Program-made: the position numbers and the translations under genes
Shown: one piece after another, positions 1 through 9,583 of the stretch
Position numbering within the stretch: the stretch's first letter is position 1
How the letters are laid out: each line of letters opens with the position of its first letter
The notes under the pieces: model-generated
What the model saw: the letters and a program-made list of their open reading frames with translations, nothing else
Told to the model about the DNA's origin: nothing
Databases searched by the model: none
Assembly: GCA_030867875.1 (NCBI GenBank)
Contig: JAOWCC010001589.1
Span: forward strand, 85,149,537-85,213,536
Length of the DNA stretch: 64,000 bases
Direction: 5' to 3'
Source of the DNA: Actinernus sp. WN-2022
Lineage: Eukaryota > Cnidaria > Anthozoa > Actiniaria > Actinernidae

Positions 1-116
1 TATGCTGGGTCAGTTTTTGCTCAACATACTGCTCTAGGAATGACTGATCCAGAAATACACTTGTTACTATTGTTCTGAATGTCTTAATGATTTCTTGGTA
101 GCAGCTTGCAAAGACC
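1..116 (-). CDS. DUF445-like membrane protein, exon 3 (partial, runs off window)
   Basis: Read on the minus strand, a pyrimidine-rich tract ending in AG (plus 117-118) opens a frame that stays open to the window edge. Its first base completes the Gly codon split at the end of the exon at 862-1181, so the phases agree. The peptide continues the DUF445 pattern after the NW-x-A-x-K-x-LF segment, with an amphipathic stretch containing QEIIKTF and FLDQSFLEQYVEQ; known family members have a similar FF/FLD..FLE..Y segment here. The rest of the gene lies left of the window. Intron 2 (117-861) contains a small palindromic MITE at about 201-353. Confidence 0.62.
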
Positions 117-200
117 CTAAAACGAAATCAGAAGCAAGGATCTTAGTGAATTTTATGAGATAAATTTAATAGAACTAAGAGAAAGAAACCATTATTACAA

Positions 201-353
201 TAAACCAGTTCACTGTTAATGGACCGACATTTTGAAAGGGGTGCAAACATGGCGCAAAATAGAGTGTTTGTAAAGGAATCCGATGCCAAATAATTTCCTT
301 TAAATGTTTGCACCCCTTTCAAAATGTCGGAATTAACCATGAACTGGTCTATT
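201..353. mobile_element. Short foldback MITE, deletion derivative of the 33337-33854 family
   Basis: The arms are inverted copies sharing CCGACATTTTGAAAGGGGTG and the following TGCAAACAT. The outer ends (AACCAGTTC / GAACTGGTCT) match the ends of the 518-bp foldback at 33337-33854, but nearly all of the interior is missing. It lies in intron 2 of the DUF445-like gene. Confidence 0.65.
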
Positions 354-861
354 ATGCAACTATTTACATTTATCATGCAAAAACAATTGAAGACCTCAGT
401 GGAAAAAGGGCGTAAGTAGTATGTTTTACCGATTATTTTTGTAAGAATCATGAAGTTTTCAACTGCAGTACTCAATTTTAGTTGAGGAACACGTTTCTGT
501 GCAGGTTTTGTCATGGTATGAAAATTTCTTTAAATATTGCCCATAGTAACAGTGGCCGCATCATTCCATAACAACGACCATATAATGGCTTTCTTGAATG
601 TTTTGCTTCTTACACCCTTTTTCACCGAGGTCTTCAATTATAGTGAAACAGGGCACACTCTACAAAAAAAAAAATCAGATTAATGGGTCCTTAATGGTAC
701 TGTAGGAAAAGTGTGCAACGATCACACAATCTATATTGTGCATGTGAACATGCAATCTACAATGGTATTTCCACTCAGTTCCCATGGTAATTATTAATAA
801 TAAACCAATCAGAAAGCGACAATTTGACAAGTTGTTGCAAAATTATTTTGTCCATACTTAC

Positions 862-1181
862 CCACTTCCATACAATCCAGGTATCTTGGTAAATAATATC
901 TTAAGAGCCAGCCAGTTCGTAATCCCTCCTGCTACCCCAAGTACACCACATGATACCATATACCGTGCCACGACTCTCCATGCCGACTTTTTGTCAGTTA
1001 CTGTCAGCATAAATATCCCTATCATTGCAATGTGAAGAGTAATAAGGACTCCTAGATTGCCCTTATCAGATAACCAATGAAGTACTGTCCTGTACAGAAT
1101 GGGTAATCTGTTTCTTATTAACCAGTCTTGTTTTTTAACAATTGGATCCTCAGACTGGATATAGCTGGCACTAAGATTAAC
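862..1181 (-). CDS. DUF445-like membrane protein, exon 2
   Basis: This 320-bp minus-strand exon is bounded by a TTCAACAG acceptor (plus side 1182 onward) and a GTAAGT donor (plus 856-861). It encodes about 106 residues starting VNLSASYIQ. Two hydrophobic segments are visible: one around GVLITLHIAMIGIFML, and one around GVLGVAGGITNWLALKILF, followed by PGLYGSG. The GG-x-TNW-x-A-x-K-x-LF pattern next to a membrane helix is typical of DUF445 proteins, a widespread multi-pass membrane family of uncertain function. It starts in phase 0, matching the end of exon 1, and ends two bases into a codon, matching exon 3. The family assignment is from the motif; the exon structure is read directly from the sequence. 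The molecular role is not known. Confidence 0.72.
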
Positions 1182-1704
1182 CTGTTGAATGAAAAAAAAA
1201 ACATAAAAACATAGTGACCTTTCTCTCTATCTTATGTACAACCGGAAATACATTGGCAAGTGAAGAAATGGAGAGCAAAGCAGGTAATTTTATTATAATC
1301 AAAATTTGAATTAGCAATATTTTTTTATTGGACAAGGCTGCATGAGCAAAATATCATGATTTGTTTGTGGTGAACAGAAAATTATCATTCAACAAAATAT
1401 AACTTTACCTACAGACGTTCTAAACTGGATCTTTGAGTCACCAATGGCTGCCTTGTTTACCAAAATTAATGGAGTGGTCAACAGTGCATAATTATATAAA
1501 TTATACTCAGATCGTTATTTGCAGAACATATTGAATTATCATGACTGCACATACTCAGACCATTATTCGTAGGTGAATCAACCAATCAGAATTTGGGATG
1601 GGAGAGAGTCGATTGATAAACTTTATTTAAAGTGCTACTGCAATCAAATATTACACTTTTCCTGTTTTTGTTTTTTCAGTTTTGGAAAGTAATAGTACTA
1701 CAAA

Positions 1705-2143
1705 TACTACCATTTGCAAGCTACCGTTAAGCGTGAACCTTTTTCCGCGTTCGTTTATGTTTGAAACCTAGACGTTTGGCGGCACAAACCTTTGCAATTT
1801 AACCGCGATTGTGACAACCTTTGACATGTCTCGCCTTCACGTTTCAGCGAGTGGGATTCAGGTTTGGGAACTTTTCAGCTAGATTTTCCTAAATCATATA
1901 AATGTCGGTTCAAGTTCAAGTTCTGGATGCTCAGAATTATGAGAGATGCAAGACAATAACTGTCTCTTGGCATAATCTGAGTTGCACGACGGTAGAAGAC
2001 ATATCAAAGGTTTTCAACATTAAGGTTGAAACTAATTAGTTTGCCGACAAATTGCACAGGTTTGGCACGCCAGACGTCTAGTTTCAAACATAAACGAACG
2101 CGGAAAAAGGTTCACACTTAACGGTAGCTTGCAAATGGTAGTA
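1705..2143. mobile_element. TIR element (MITE) in intron 1 of the DUF445-like gene
   Basis: The left arm TACTACCATTTGCAAGCTAC and the right arm ending GCAAATGGTAGTA are inverted copies. The match continues through an AACCTTTTTCCGCG segment and on for about 90 bp with small differences. The interior has no ORF. A clear target duplication was not found. Confidence 0.65.
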
Positions 2144-2287
2144 CTTACCATTTCAAATCTTTTAAAAGTCAAAATTCCTACAGGAAGTCTGGTTAGTTTG
2201 GCCATAAATTTGAGCTAGACTGGCCCAACATTACTAGAAATGAGCAATCCTTTGTTTAAAGTGCCTATAATCCTTTTCCAATTTTTA

Positions 2288-2782
2288 TAGCTTATGAACC
2301 TCCAAAAAGTTTTGAGTACTTCTGTGAAGAAAGTTTTGGTTTTGAGTGAATACTTTACGTTCTACGCTTGTTTGAAATCGTGTAAATGTAACCTTTCCTG
2401 ACCCATGACTGCGTAAGTAAAAGCCTTGGTCGATACCTGTATAGACGTCATCTTGACGTCATATAATTAATTCGGCTTTGTAATCATTTGAAGAAATACT
2501 TAACATGTTGACTAAAATGACTTTTTTCTTTACCAACAACTCAAAAACTGTATATTTTCTATGCATTGATGTTGTTGTGATAAAAAGGCGCCATGGAGAA
2601 TAATGCATTAATGAGATGACATCTACCCAGGTTTTGACCCAGGCTTTTACTTATGCGGTCATGGGTCAGGAAAGGTCACATTTACACGATTTCAAACAAG
2701 CGTAGAACATTCACTATTCACTTTAAACCAAAACTTTCTTCACAGAAGTACTCACAACTTTTTGGAGGTTCATATGCTATCA
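2288..2782. mobile_element. Long foldback element (MITE) in intron 1
   Basis: Arms around 2295-2430 and 2635-2775 are inverted copies about 140 bp long, sharing GAACCTCCAAAAAGTTTTGA and TTTCCTGACCCATGACYGC. The central loop is noncoding. The ends are approximate. Confidence 0.65.
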
Positions 2783-3398
2783 AAATTACAAAAGGGTGAT
2801 ATAAGGCACTTTAACAGTCTTTTCATGGTGTCATCTATGCAACAGTTATACGACAGAGCAACTTAAGGCATTTTTTAAAGTTCAAACGTGTGTACAAGCT
2901 CTTAGCCATTAAAATTTTATATATTAAAATTAGACTAACGTAGCCATGTTTTTGCTACTACAACATCATAGTACTCCAATTCTAGTCCGAGTAATGGCAG
3001 GCAACAATCGTATATAAGCTATATATACATGTACTCCCATATACTAAAGCTATACAGGTATGTGCCACCCAAAGGGTATGGTTTTTGAGTTGATTTAGTC
3101 TGAAATAGGGTTATAAATGTTACCTTTTTAGTCTGGAATGGGGACTATGATTTTTGACTTCAATAATTTCTCTTTATAGTTTCTTGTTATTTTGACATTG
3201 ATCTTCAAAATAAATTGAGAAAGAGAACAAATCACAGTGAAAGATGTCATTGGATTAGATATATGATTTTGGCATGGGTACAGATTTTCGGGGTCACGTC
3301 TGAAAAAGGGTATGGAAAATCATAATTTTTTGTCTGAAATAGGGTATAAATATAAAGGGTGGCAGCACACCCCCACCCAAATTTCAATTTCCCACTAA

Positions 3399-3880
3399 TG
3401 CACCTATCAATGTCAACCCCCAGGGGAAGGGGGGGGGGGGGGAGGCCGGGCAGATGTGGAGCATTTGACCATTCTTGGTGTCCCCACCCTGGGGAATTTG
3501 AACAGGAGCCTGGACCCCAGGGTGGGGACATTTGACTTTTGGAAGAGAGGGACTGGTACTAAATATCGGTGCCTCATGTTTGTCGGCCATTTTGGATTCG
3601 TCTAAAAGGTAGGTTTACCATCCAGTTCACATTAAAAATATAAATTAATTTAATACTTCAACGTTTCATTCCTATTTACTATAGATCATTCCAAATACTT
3701 CTTGAATTTGTGTAAATCAATTTCATACAAGGGTGGGGGATTTGATCCGTTTTGACCCAGAATTTAGTCCCCAGGGTGGGGATTTTGACCAAAAATTCTC
3801 CCAAAAAGTTAAATGCCCCACATCTGCCTGGCCTCCCCCCCCCCCCCCCCCCCCCCCGGGGGTTGACATTGATAGGTGCA
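3399..3880. mobile_element. G/C-run-ended TIR element in intron 1
   Basis: TGCACCTATCAATGTCAACC at 3399 is repeated in inverted orientation ending at 3880, each followed inward by a G or C homopolymer run and a CAGATGTGG segment. Related sequence lies just outside (3900-4005) and again at 57165-57320. ORFs predicted across the homopolymer runs are not believable genes. Confidence 0.55.
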
Positions 3881-4199
3881 TAATTAACAACCCCCCAAGG
3901 GGAGCGGCAAACACTGATATAAAATGTACTGTCTTTGACAAATGCCCTGACGTAAATGTATGCCCCAGGGGGAGGGGGAGGATAAGGCAGGTTTGGAATT
4001 GACATATAAATATAAGTATAATTTTGTCACGTAGTTAAAATTTCGATCGCAAAAATAATATCTCTGAAGTAATAAATATCAAAATGAAGTTTTATGAAAT
4101 AATGTGAAATGTAAATAATGGCTGTATTAAATATGTATATTTGCATGCAACGCTTTTCCCTGCCCCTCTAGGCTCTGGTACACTTTAGAAATACTTTAC

Positions 4200-4310
4200 C
4201 TCACTCACTGTTTCTCTTTCATAGCTTCTTCCATCGATTGCGAATAATTCTGTTCTACTGCTCTCCGTACTTCCTTCGAAAGTACCATACCTTGAATTGC
4301 TACGGGGCAT
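4200..4310 (-). CDS. DUF445-like membrane protein, exon 1 with start codon
   Basis: The minus-strand ATG at 4310-4308 opens a 37-codon exon that ends GAG|GTAAAG. The encoded N-terminus (MPRSNSRYGTFEG...) is short, polar and serine-rich, as expected for a cytoplasmic tail before the first membrane helix of exon 2. It ends in phase 0, exactly the phase in which exon 2 begins. The intron between them (1182-4199) is about 3 kb and filled with foldback and G-run repeats. The start was chosen because it is the first ATG downstream (in gene sense) of a CpG-rich region and splices in frame. No transcript evidence is available, so the first exon is less certain than exon 2. Confidence 0.55.
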
Positions 4311-4499
4311 CGCTAAATACCTTAAATATAATAATTAATATTCACAATCGTGTTCCGTGACAGCTACTTCGTGTATAGCTTTCTATCTGGGCCTTTCTGA
4401 AAATAAATTCGAGATCATGAATCTGTGTGTTAGTTATTTTCCAATTAAATAACACAAGATCATGCCGAGTTGAAGAAAAAGAGCTATCTTGAAATAATT

Positions 4500-4670
4500 G
4501 TTGCCCAGGCTCCTAAGTGCGTGGCTCGGCCTCTTTGAATGACAAGGTCACGTTGGCCGACGTTGGCCCTCCGTTGGCCCCACGTCCACATCGCGGCAAA
4601 ACGTTACGCGCATGCGTATTTGCTATTTCTTGTCGGCGCGGCCGCCCCCAGTTTCCCGCGAAAACTGAAA
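4500..4670. promoter_or_regulatory. CpG-rich candidate promoter with NRF1- and E2F-type sites
   Basis: About 200-350 bp upstream of the minus-strand ATG at 4310 the sequence becomes GC- and CpG-rich, unlike its AT-rich surroundings. It contains GCGCATGCG (4608-4616), a match to the NRF1 core, and TTTCCCGCGAAAA (4652-4664), a near-palindromic E2F-type site. Both motifs are typical of metazoan housekeeping promoters. Direction is inferred only from the neighbouring exon; it could be bidirectional. Confidence 0.45.
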
Positions 4671-4924
4671 TGAAACAACAGGCACATACCCGTGATTTTA
4701 GAATTTCTGCTTAAAAGCATCCATTTGTGAACTGTTTTGTCAAAAAATAAGAAAACTACTTAAAAGCTAAGCCTAAGACTTTAACAGGTTGAGGTTTTCT
4801 TAATTTGTAATTCTCTGTGAGTTTACTAAGTTATAAAATTATTTACTAAAAAAGTTGAAACCCTCGGTAATTTGTATTTGATAGCAGAGCCTTCGTTCTT
4901 TTGGCCAGCGGAGCATACCGTTTT

Positions 4925-5315
4925 GCCGCGGTGTGCGTTGGCCCAGACTCGACATATATTTCCCGCTTTTTGGGTTACCTGTGGTATGTTTCATAAGGGT
5001 CTCGGAAGAGTTTATATAATTGCTCCTTGTGAATTCTCTTTTCCGATTTCTACGAAATAAATCTTCAATAATAAAAGATTTAAAAAAATAAAGATAACAA
5101 CCGTCAAAACTTCGAGGCCTAATAAACTGCTTTAGAAGTCCCAAAATCGCCCCAAAATCACTCACACAACTTCATTAAGTATCAATCTTTTATTATTGAA
5201 GATTTATTTCGTAGGAATCGGGTAAGAAAATCCACAAGGAGCAACTATATAAACTCTTCCGAGATCGCTTATGAAACATACCACAGTAACCCCAAAAGCG
5301 GGAAATATATGTCTG
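4925..5315. mobile_element. Foldback repeat with CTTCAATAATAAAAG arms
   Basis: Segments 4950-5075 and 5178-5313 are inverted, diverged copies. They share a stretch with AAAAGCGGGAAATATATGT and the AAATCTTCAATAATAAAAG end. A third partial copy sits at 35626-35695 (TCTTCCGAGATCGCTAATGA and onward), so this is a dispersed family. No coding potential is visible. Confidence 0.5.
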
Positions 5316-5553
5316 TTTGTGCTTTAAATGATAAGGGTTTGTATGAGATTTTTAACGAGTATTCGGTTGTACCGTTAGGCCAGAAAATTTCAACAGAATT
5401 CGCTTAAATTGCATACAGAGCCCAATGAAGAAAAGATAAAGACTTCAGGTATAAAGTTTTCGTTGATTTTATTTCAGTATTTCTGGCCTAACGGTACAAC
5501 CAAATACTCGTTAAAAATCTCATACAAACCCTTATCATTAAAAACACAAACAG
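5313..5553. mobile_element. Palindromic MITE abutting the previous repeat
   Basis: CTGTTTGTG at the left and CACAAACAG at the right bound inverted arms of roughly 90 bp, containing GATAAGGGTTTGTATGAGAT and GGTTGTACCGTTAGGCCAGA. The interior is noncoding. Confidence 0.6.
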
Positions 5554-5844
5554 AGCTTGGGTTTCCTGTGGTTGACCATTGAGTCCCTTGCTCCGAAGGT
5601 TTTTCTCCGGGTTCTCCGGTTTTTTCCCCTCACCATCTAAGAACATTCTTAGGTGGCAGAATGTGGCCTTGAGCCGAGGGGGATAAAAAAAACTCCTAAA
5701 AACACCCTACAATGTTTCCAAGAGAAGAAAAACCACAAAGGAACCGCCAGCATGGAAGCGAAAAGGTTGTTTATTTATACATTATACGGGCAATTTGAAA
5801 GGATTTATAAAAACCCATACATATCTTCTATTTTCAGAAGCTTC

Positions 5845-6065
5845 CTGTGCAAAAACCAACACGTAGAGCACCGGTCACTGATGAATGCGGGAGGTCGTGA
5901 GTTCGAATCCGGCTCCGACCGCGTCCTTGGGCAGGGACGTAAAAGCCGCCGGTTGGCCTTGTCTCCCAACACTTTCTCTTTTTCATAAATGGGGGACGTT
6001 AAAGACCCTGTTGTGCTACTCGTGAAGAGAAGGGGGTTGTTACCCGTTACAACAGCCCGCCCTCC
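5845..6065 (+). repeat. tRNA-derived SINE-like repeat
   Basis: GTAGAGCACCGGTC is followed by GGTCGTGAGTTCGAATCC (5893-5910). This is a good polymerase III B-box (GAGTTCGAATCC) set in a tRNA-like head. It is followed by a non-tRNA body (GACGTAAAAGCCGCCGG, GACGTTAAAGACC) that looks like a SINE tail region. The 5' part does not fold as a full tRNA, so a SINE is preferred over a tRNA gene. Confidence 0.55.
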
Positions 6066-6785
6066 TTTCAAGTACCAACCTCGGTTGTATACGCCTCAAG
6101 CTTTACCGAGTATTAAACAGAAACAGAATCTGGTTACTCCAAGGGCGAGCTTGTAGCTGCTTTGAAATTCCAGCCACCACGCTTTGCTCACATCTCCAGC
6201 TCACACATACAGTTGTGTTAGTGCTTATCGATGTGGATCTCTCCGATGAGGATCTGGTAGTGCAAAATGGAAATGGCACGGCCTTGACCGGGCCCTGTCT
6301 CATGCATAAACTGTTAAATTTGGAGATTTCAAAAAAATTGTCTTTGATTCAGTTCTAAAACATGCCTTGATTACTACTTTTTCAGGCCATTTCTGGCATC
6401 TATATTGTACTAGCTCCTCTTTTTTATTGACAAGGTCACGTGACCGCTCGGTGCAAGTCCCTGTTGTTCGTATTCTTACTCTTCATATTTCATAAAGGTA
6501 GATATAAAAAGGCTGTTTACACTCTAATCCCATGCCACTGTTAAACAATTAGAACTCGCCTTGACTGGTTTCATTATCGAATTTGCAGCAGTAACTCCTA
6601 TCTATCTATCTTCCATTACCTGACTCCATCAATATAAATGATGATTCTTTCAAGTTTGTCAGCGGTCATAGGAAATAAATATGTAAATAATTAATTAACT
6701 GCTTGAAAAGAAAATAGTTGGTCAAGTTTAAATTTAAAGGAAGATGTAGTATTAGCTGGTATTACATCAGAGGGCAGCGTATTCC

Positions 6786-6915
6786 TAGCCTGCTATGAGT
6801 CTGCTTACCTGGGCAATACATTTGCCATTGACCAATCATAGGACAGTGTTCACTGGCGCGTTACTTTTTTCTTCGAATTTATGAGAATGAAAAAATACGT
6901 CTGCATAGCAGGCTA
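6786..6915. mobile_element. 130-bp MITE with 9-bp target duplication
   Basis: The ends are TAGCCTGCTATG and CATAGCAGGCTA. The perfect direct repeat GCGTATTCC flanks them (6777-6785 and 6916-6924). It splits the LINE remnant after RAWNT. A 9-bp target duplication suits a Mutator-like or similar superfamily, but no transposase is present here. Confidence 0.75.
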
Positions 6916-7085
6916 GCGTATTCCATGCTCGTATTGTTCTTGGGGAGAAAGAGAATTTGTGATAGTCCGTCACTGAAGAAGGAACTCTGTAGGAGTATTC
7001 GTTTATGTGGCGGCTTGAACGGCCCATACGCGTTAGGCCTTATACTTCTTGCATGCAATCAAATTCGACTAGGCCATGATGTATA

Positions 7086-7591
7086 CAGTCAACTCTCCGC
7101 TAACGGACACTCTCGTAAGCGGACGGCTCTACTTACGGACGCCTTTTCAAATACCCGTTTTACCTCCCAGTCAAACTCGGTATTTACATATTCCCGTAAG
7201 CGGACACTCTCTTGTAAGCGGACGCGGACACTTTTGAAAATGAAAATTGGATTTTTCTTTTGTTTACGCTCTCTCGTAAGCGGACACCCCATGTATAATA
7301 ATTGACTCTTGGCAATGAAATTTGTTAAATATAGAAGAGTTATACTATTTTTTTTTTTTCGAGTTTTAACATTTGACATCAATAAAGAGTTTCGCTTTAT
7401 ATCTTCAGTTGCTATTTTTGTCTACCCAATAAAACATAATTAACACCCGCTAATTAACTCTCCCGTAAGCGGACATCCACCCTATTTTTCTTTGGTGTCC
7501 GCTTATGGGAATAATTCTCGTAAGCGGACAACTCTACTAACGGACACTTTTTTCAATTCCCGAGGGTGTCCGCTTACGAGAGAGTTGACTG
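7086..7591. mobile_element. 506-bp TA-flanked MITE (Tc1/mariner-pogo-like)
   Basis: The inverted ends CAGTCAACTCTC and GAGAGTTGACTG are flanked by TA on both sides (7084-7085, 7592-7593). The inner sequence repeats GTAAGCGGACA-type motifs many times in both orientations. The CAGT ends with TA duplication are typical of pogo/Tigger-type nonautonomous elements. It is inserted in the LINE remnant. Confidence 0.75.
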
Positions 7592-7983
7592 TATTATAAA
7601 GCATGATTAGCCTGTTCTTGTCTCTTCTTGTCTCAAGTGACTCCCAGGTCAGTTGTTTGAGCATTTCACTGACGCTTGATATGTTATGATACCGTTTGAG
7701 GATGAAGCGCGCTGCCCGTCTCTGTACCATTTCTATTTTGTTTATATTTTCTTTTGTGTATGGGTCCCAAACCGTGGAGGCATATTCCACTGTTGGGCGG
7801 ACCAAGCTCAGGGCTCTTATAGGCTACTGTTTTTAGAGTGGGAGGATTGATTCGGAGGTCAGTTTCTTCTCAGAAAGCCAAGTGATAAAACTTCCTATTA
7901 AACGCAAACATCTTGATCATTATTTTTCTTTTTAATTGTATAGGTTCCCTACAGAAACCAAAGTGACAATGACAGCCATATGA

Positions 7984-8098
7984 ATGCCACACAGAAGCCA
8001 CTACACACAAGCCACTACACACGAGCCACTACACACAAGCCACTACACACAAGCCACTACACACAAGCCACTACACACAAGCTACTGCACAGAAGCCG
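7984..8098 (+). repeat. 14-bp minisatellite (CCACTACACACAAG)
   Basis: About eight copies of a 14-bp unit lie in tandem, with small variants (CACGAG, CTGCACAGAAG). The ORFs read through it are repeat artefacts. Confidence 0.85.
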
Positions 8099-8515
8099 GC
8101 TCATCCAGAAAAAGTACCGAAAAAGATGGCGGCTGTACTTTTACCCACAATCCTTTGCGCGCGAAAAACTTTAAATCCGTGAAAAAGATAATGATAAAGT
8201 GTCCGAAGACTACTGCAATGCTGGTCAAATACAACGCTTGTCGAGGTTTATACGATATTTCGGCTGGCCAGTACCAGCCTTCTTCAGGTTTATTTTACAA
8301 TGGAGGTCACAAATGGATACAAGACTTATATAAATTGTTAATTACGTAACTATGAGCGGAAATTACAAAATCGATGACATATGTTTTATACAATAGTAAC
8401 ACATAAAAGGAAATTACGAAATAGGTTTGAAAAGATAGTGCAGATACGAATAACAGCCGACATTAAAAGTCAAACGGTGAAATTAATGTAATTAATGTAA
8501 TTGAACTATAATGAT

Positions 8516-8592
8516 ACGGTTTATGTACGGTTTATGTACGGTTTATGTACGGTTTATGTACGGTTTATGTACGGTTTATGTACGGTTTATGT
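8516..8592 (+). repeat. 11-bp minisatellite (GTACGGTTTAT)
   Basis: Seven near-perfect tandem copies of an 11-bp unit. No coding function is apparent. Confidence 0.9.
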
Positions 8593-8716
8593 TGATATGC
8601 CTACTCTATCAACACTACCTGCCTCGATTAGCATATGCTACCTGCGGGCTAGTATCCTTTATGTAAGCTAGCGCTAGAGGGCTAGCGCTCGAAACGTTAG
8701 CTGCTACTCAAGCATG

Positions 8717-9378
8717 TTAAGGCCTGGTTCAGGGGTCAAATTTCGGGTAAAAACTATTTTCTTTATTTCAGCACAGCCGAGTATGGTAAGTAAGTCAAGT
8801 TTCTCACGATAATAGGTATCGCTATTCTTGACTACCTTAAGTGGTTTGTGTGTAGTAAAACGTGTCACGTGGTCTGTCACGTGACTTAGAACACGAAATC
8901 AGTAAATCAAAAACGCGGCTCCGAGTTTAAAACAGCTTGGATGATGAGTGGATATGTTTAGTTAAGGTTGAAGCCTTTTACCTAAATCAACTTAGAAAAT
9001 ATGACTACAATGTTTCGTTAACGAATAATTAAGGCGAACATATGCAAAATAGGTCACCTGACTTTTTGTACCCTTAATATCTCCTTATATTTACATGATA
9101 GTCATGTTTTCTAAGCGTGATCTGAAACACTGCGGGAGGAGTAATGTTTTAGCAGGGTTACTTTATATTCATATGTTACGTCGTAGCCGCATTTCACTTA
9201 AACGATTTTATATAATTATGACGTCATCGATCACGTGATACGACAACCACCCACTTAACAAATTTAAGTAAGTTGATATTAGTATTACGGTGTAATTAGC
9301 TTTTGTTTAAACTGTTATTTCTGTCAGAAAACATTTTTTAACGTACATCTATTTTCCGTTAAATGAACCAGGCCTTAA
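8717..9378. mobile_element. TTAA-flanked (piggyBac-like) nonautonomous element
   Basis: TTAA occurs at both ends (8717-8720, 9375-9378), with inverted ends GGCCTGGTTCA and TGAACCAGGCC. The 654-bp interior has no transposase ORF. The flanks are also inverted copies of each other for 12 bp (TACTCAAGCATG / CATGCTTGAGTA), so the pre-insertion site was a 28-bp palindrome centred on TTAA. The superfamily is inferred from the TTAA target only. Confidence 0.65.
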
Positions 9379-9583
9379 CATGCTTGAGTACTCGCTTTCC
9401 ACGGCGATTAGCATACCTCAATCGACTTTAGTTGATTACATACCAGTGTCTATCTTCCCCGCCGACGCAGACCAGTGCAACATACCAAACATTAACACCT
9501 CCAACACTATAGCTTTTACAGGAACTAGTTGCCTATCGTATATATTTAATAACTTGTCGTTGTTGTTAAAACTACAATTACTT

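Larger units (their letters stand above)
6691..7830 (-). pseudogene. LINE ORF2 C-terminal remnant, interrupted by two MITEs
   Basis: On the minus strand, the segments 7830-7594, 7083-6925 and 6776-6691 read as consecutive pieces of the region after a LINE reverse transcriptase. The first piece has VRPTVEYASTVWDP and VQRRAARFI, the second has PRTIRAWN, and the third ends LFSFQAVN-stop at 6691. These are standard landmarks of the C-terminal part of CR1/Jockey-like ORF2. The breaks coincide exactly with a 506-bp element at 7086-7591 and a 130-bp element at 6786-6915. A stop codon is also present near 7040. The copy is dead. Confidence 0.7.

Noticed and set aside
3247..4005. Pro/Gly-rich ORFs on both strands
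   Set aside because: They are translations of G and C homopolymer runs within a TIR repeat.
7980..8349. Two overlapping ORFs with THKPLHTSHYTQ-type repeats
   Set aside because: They read through a 14-bp minisatellite in two frames and lack any domain.
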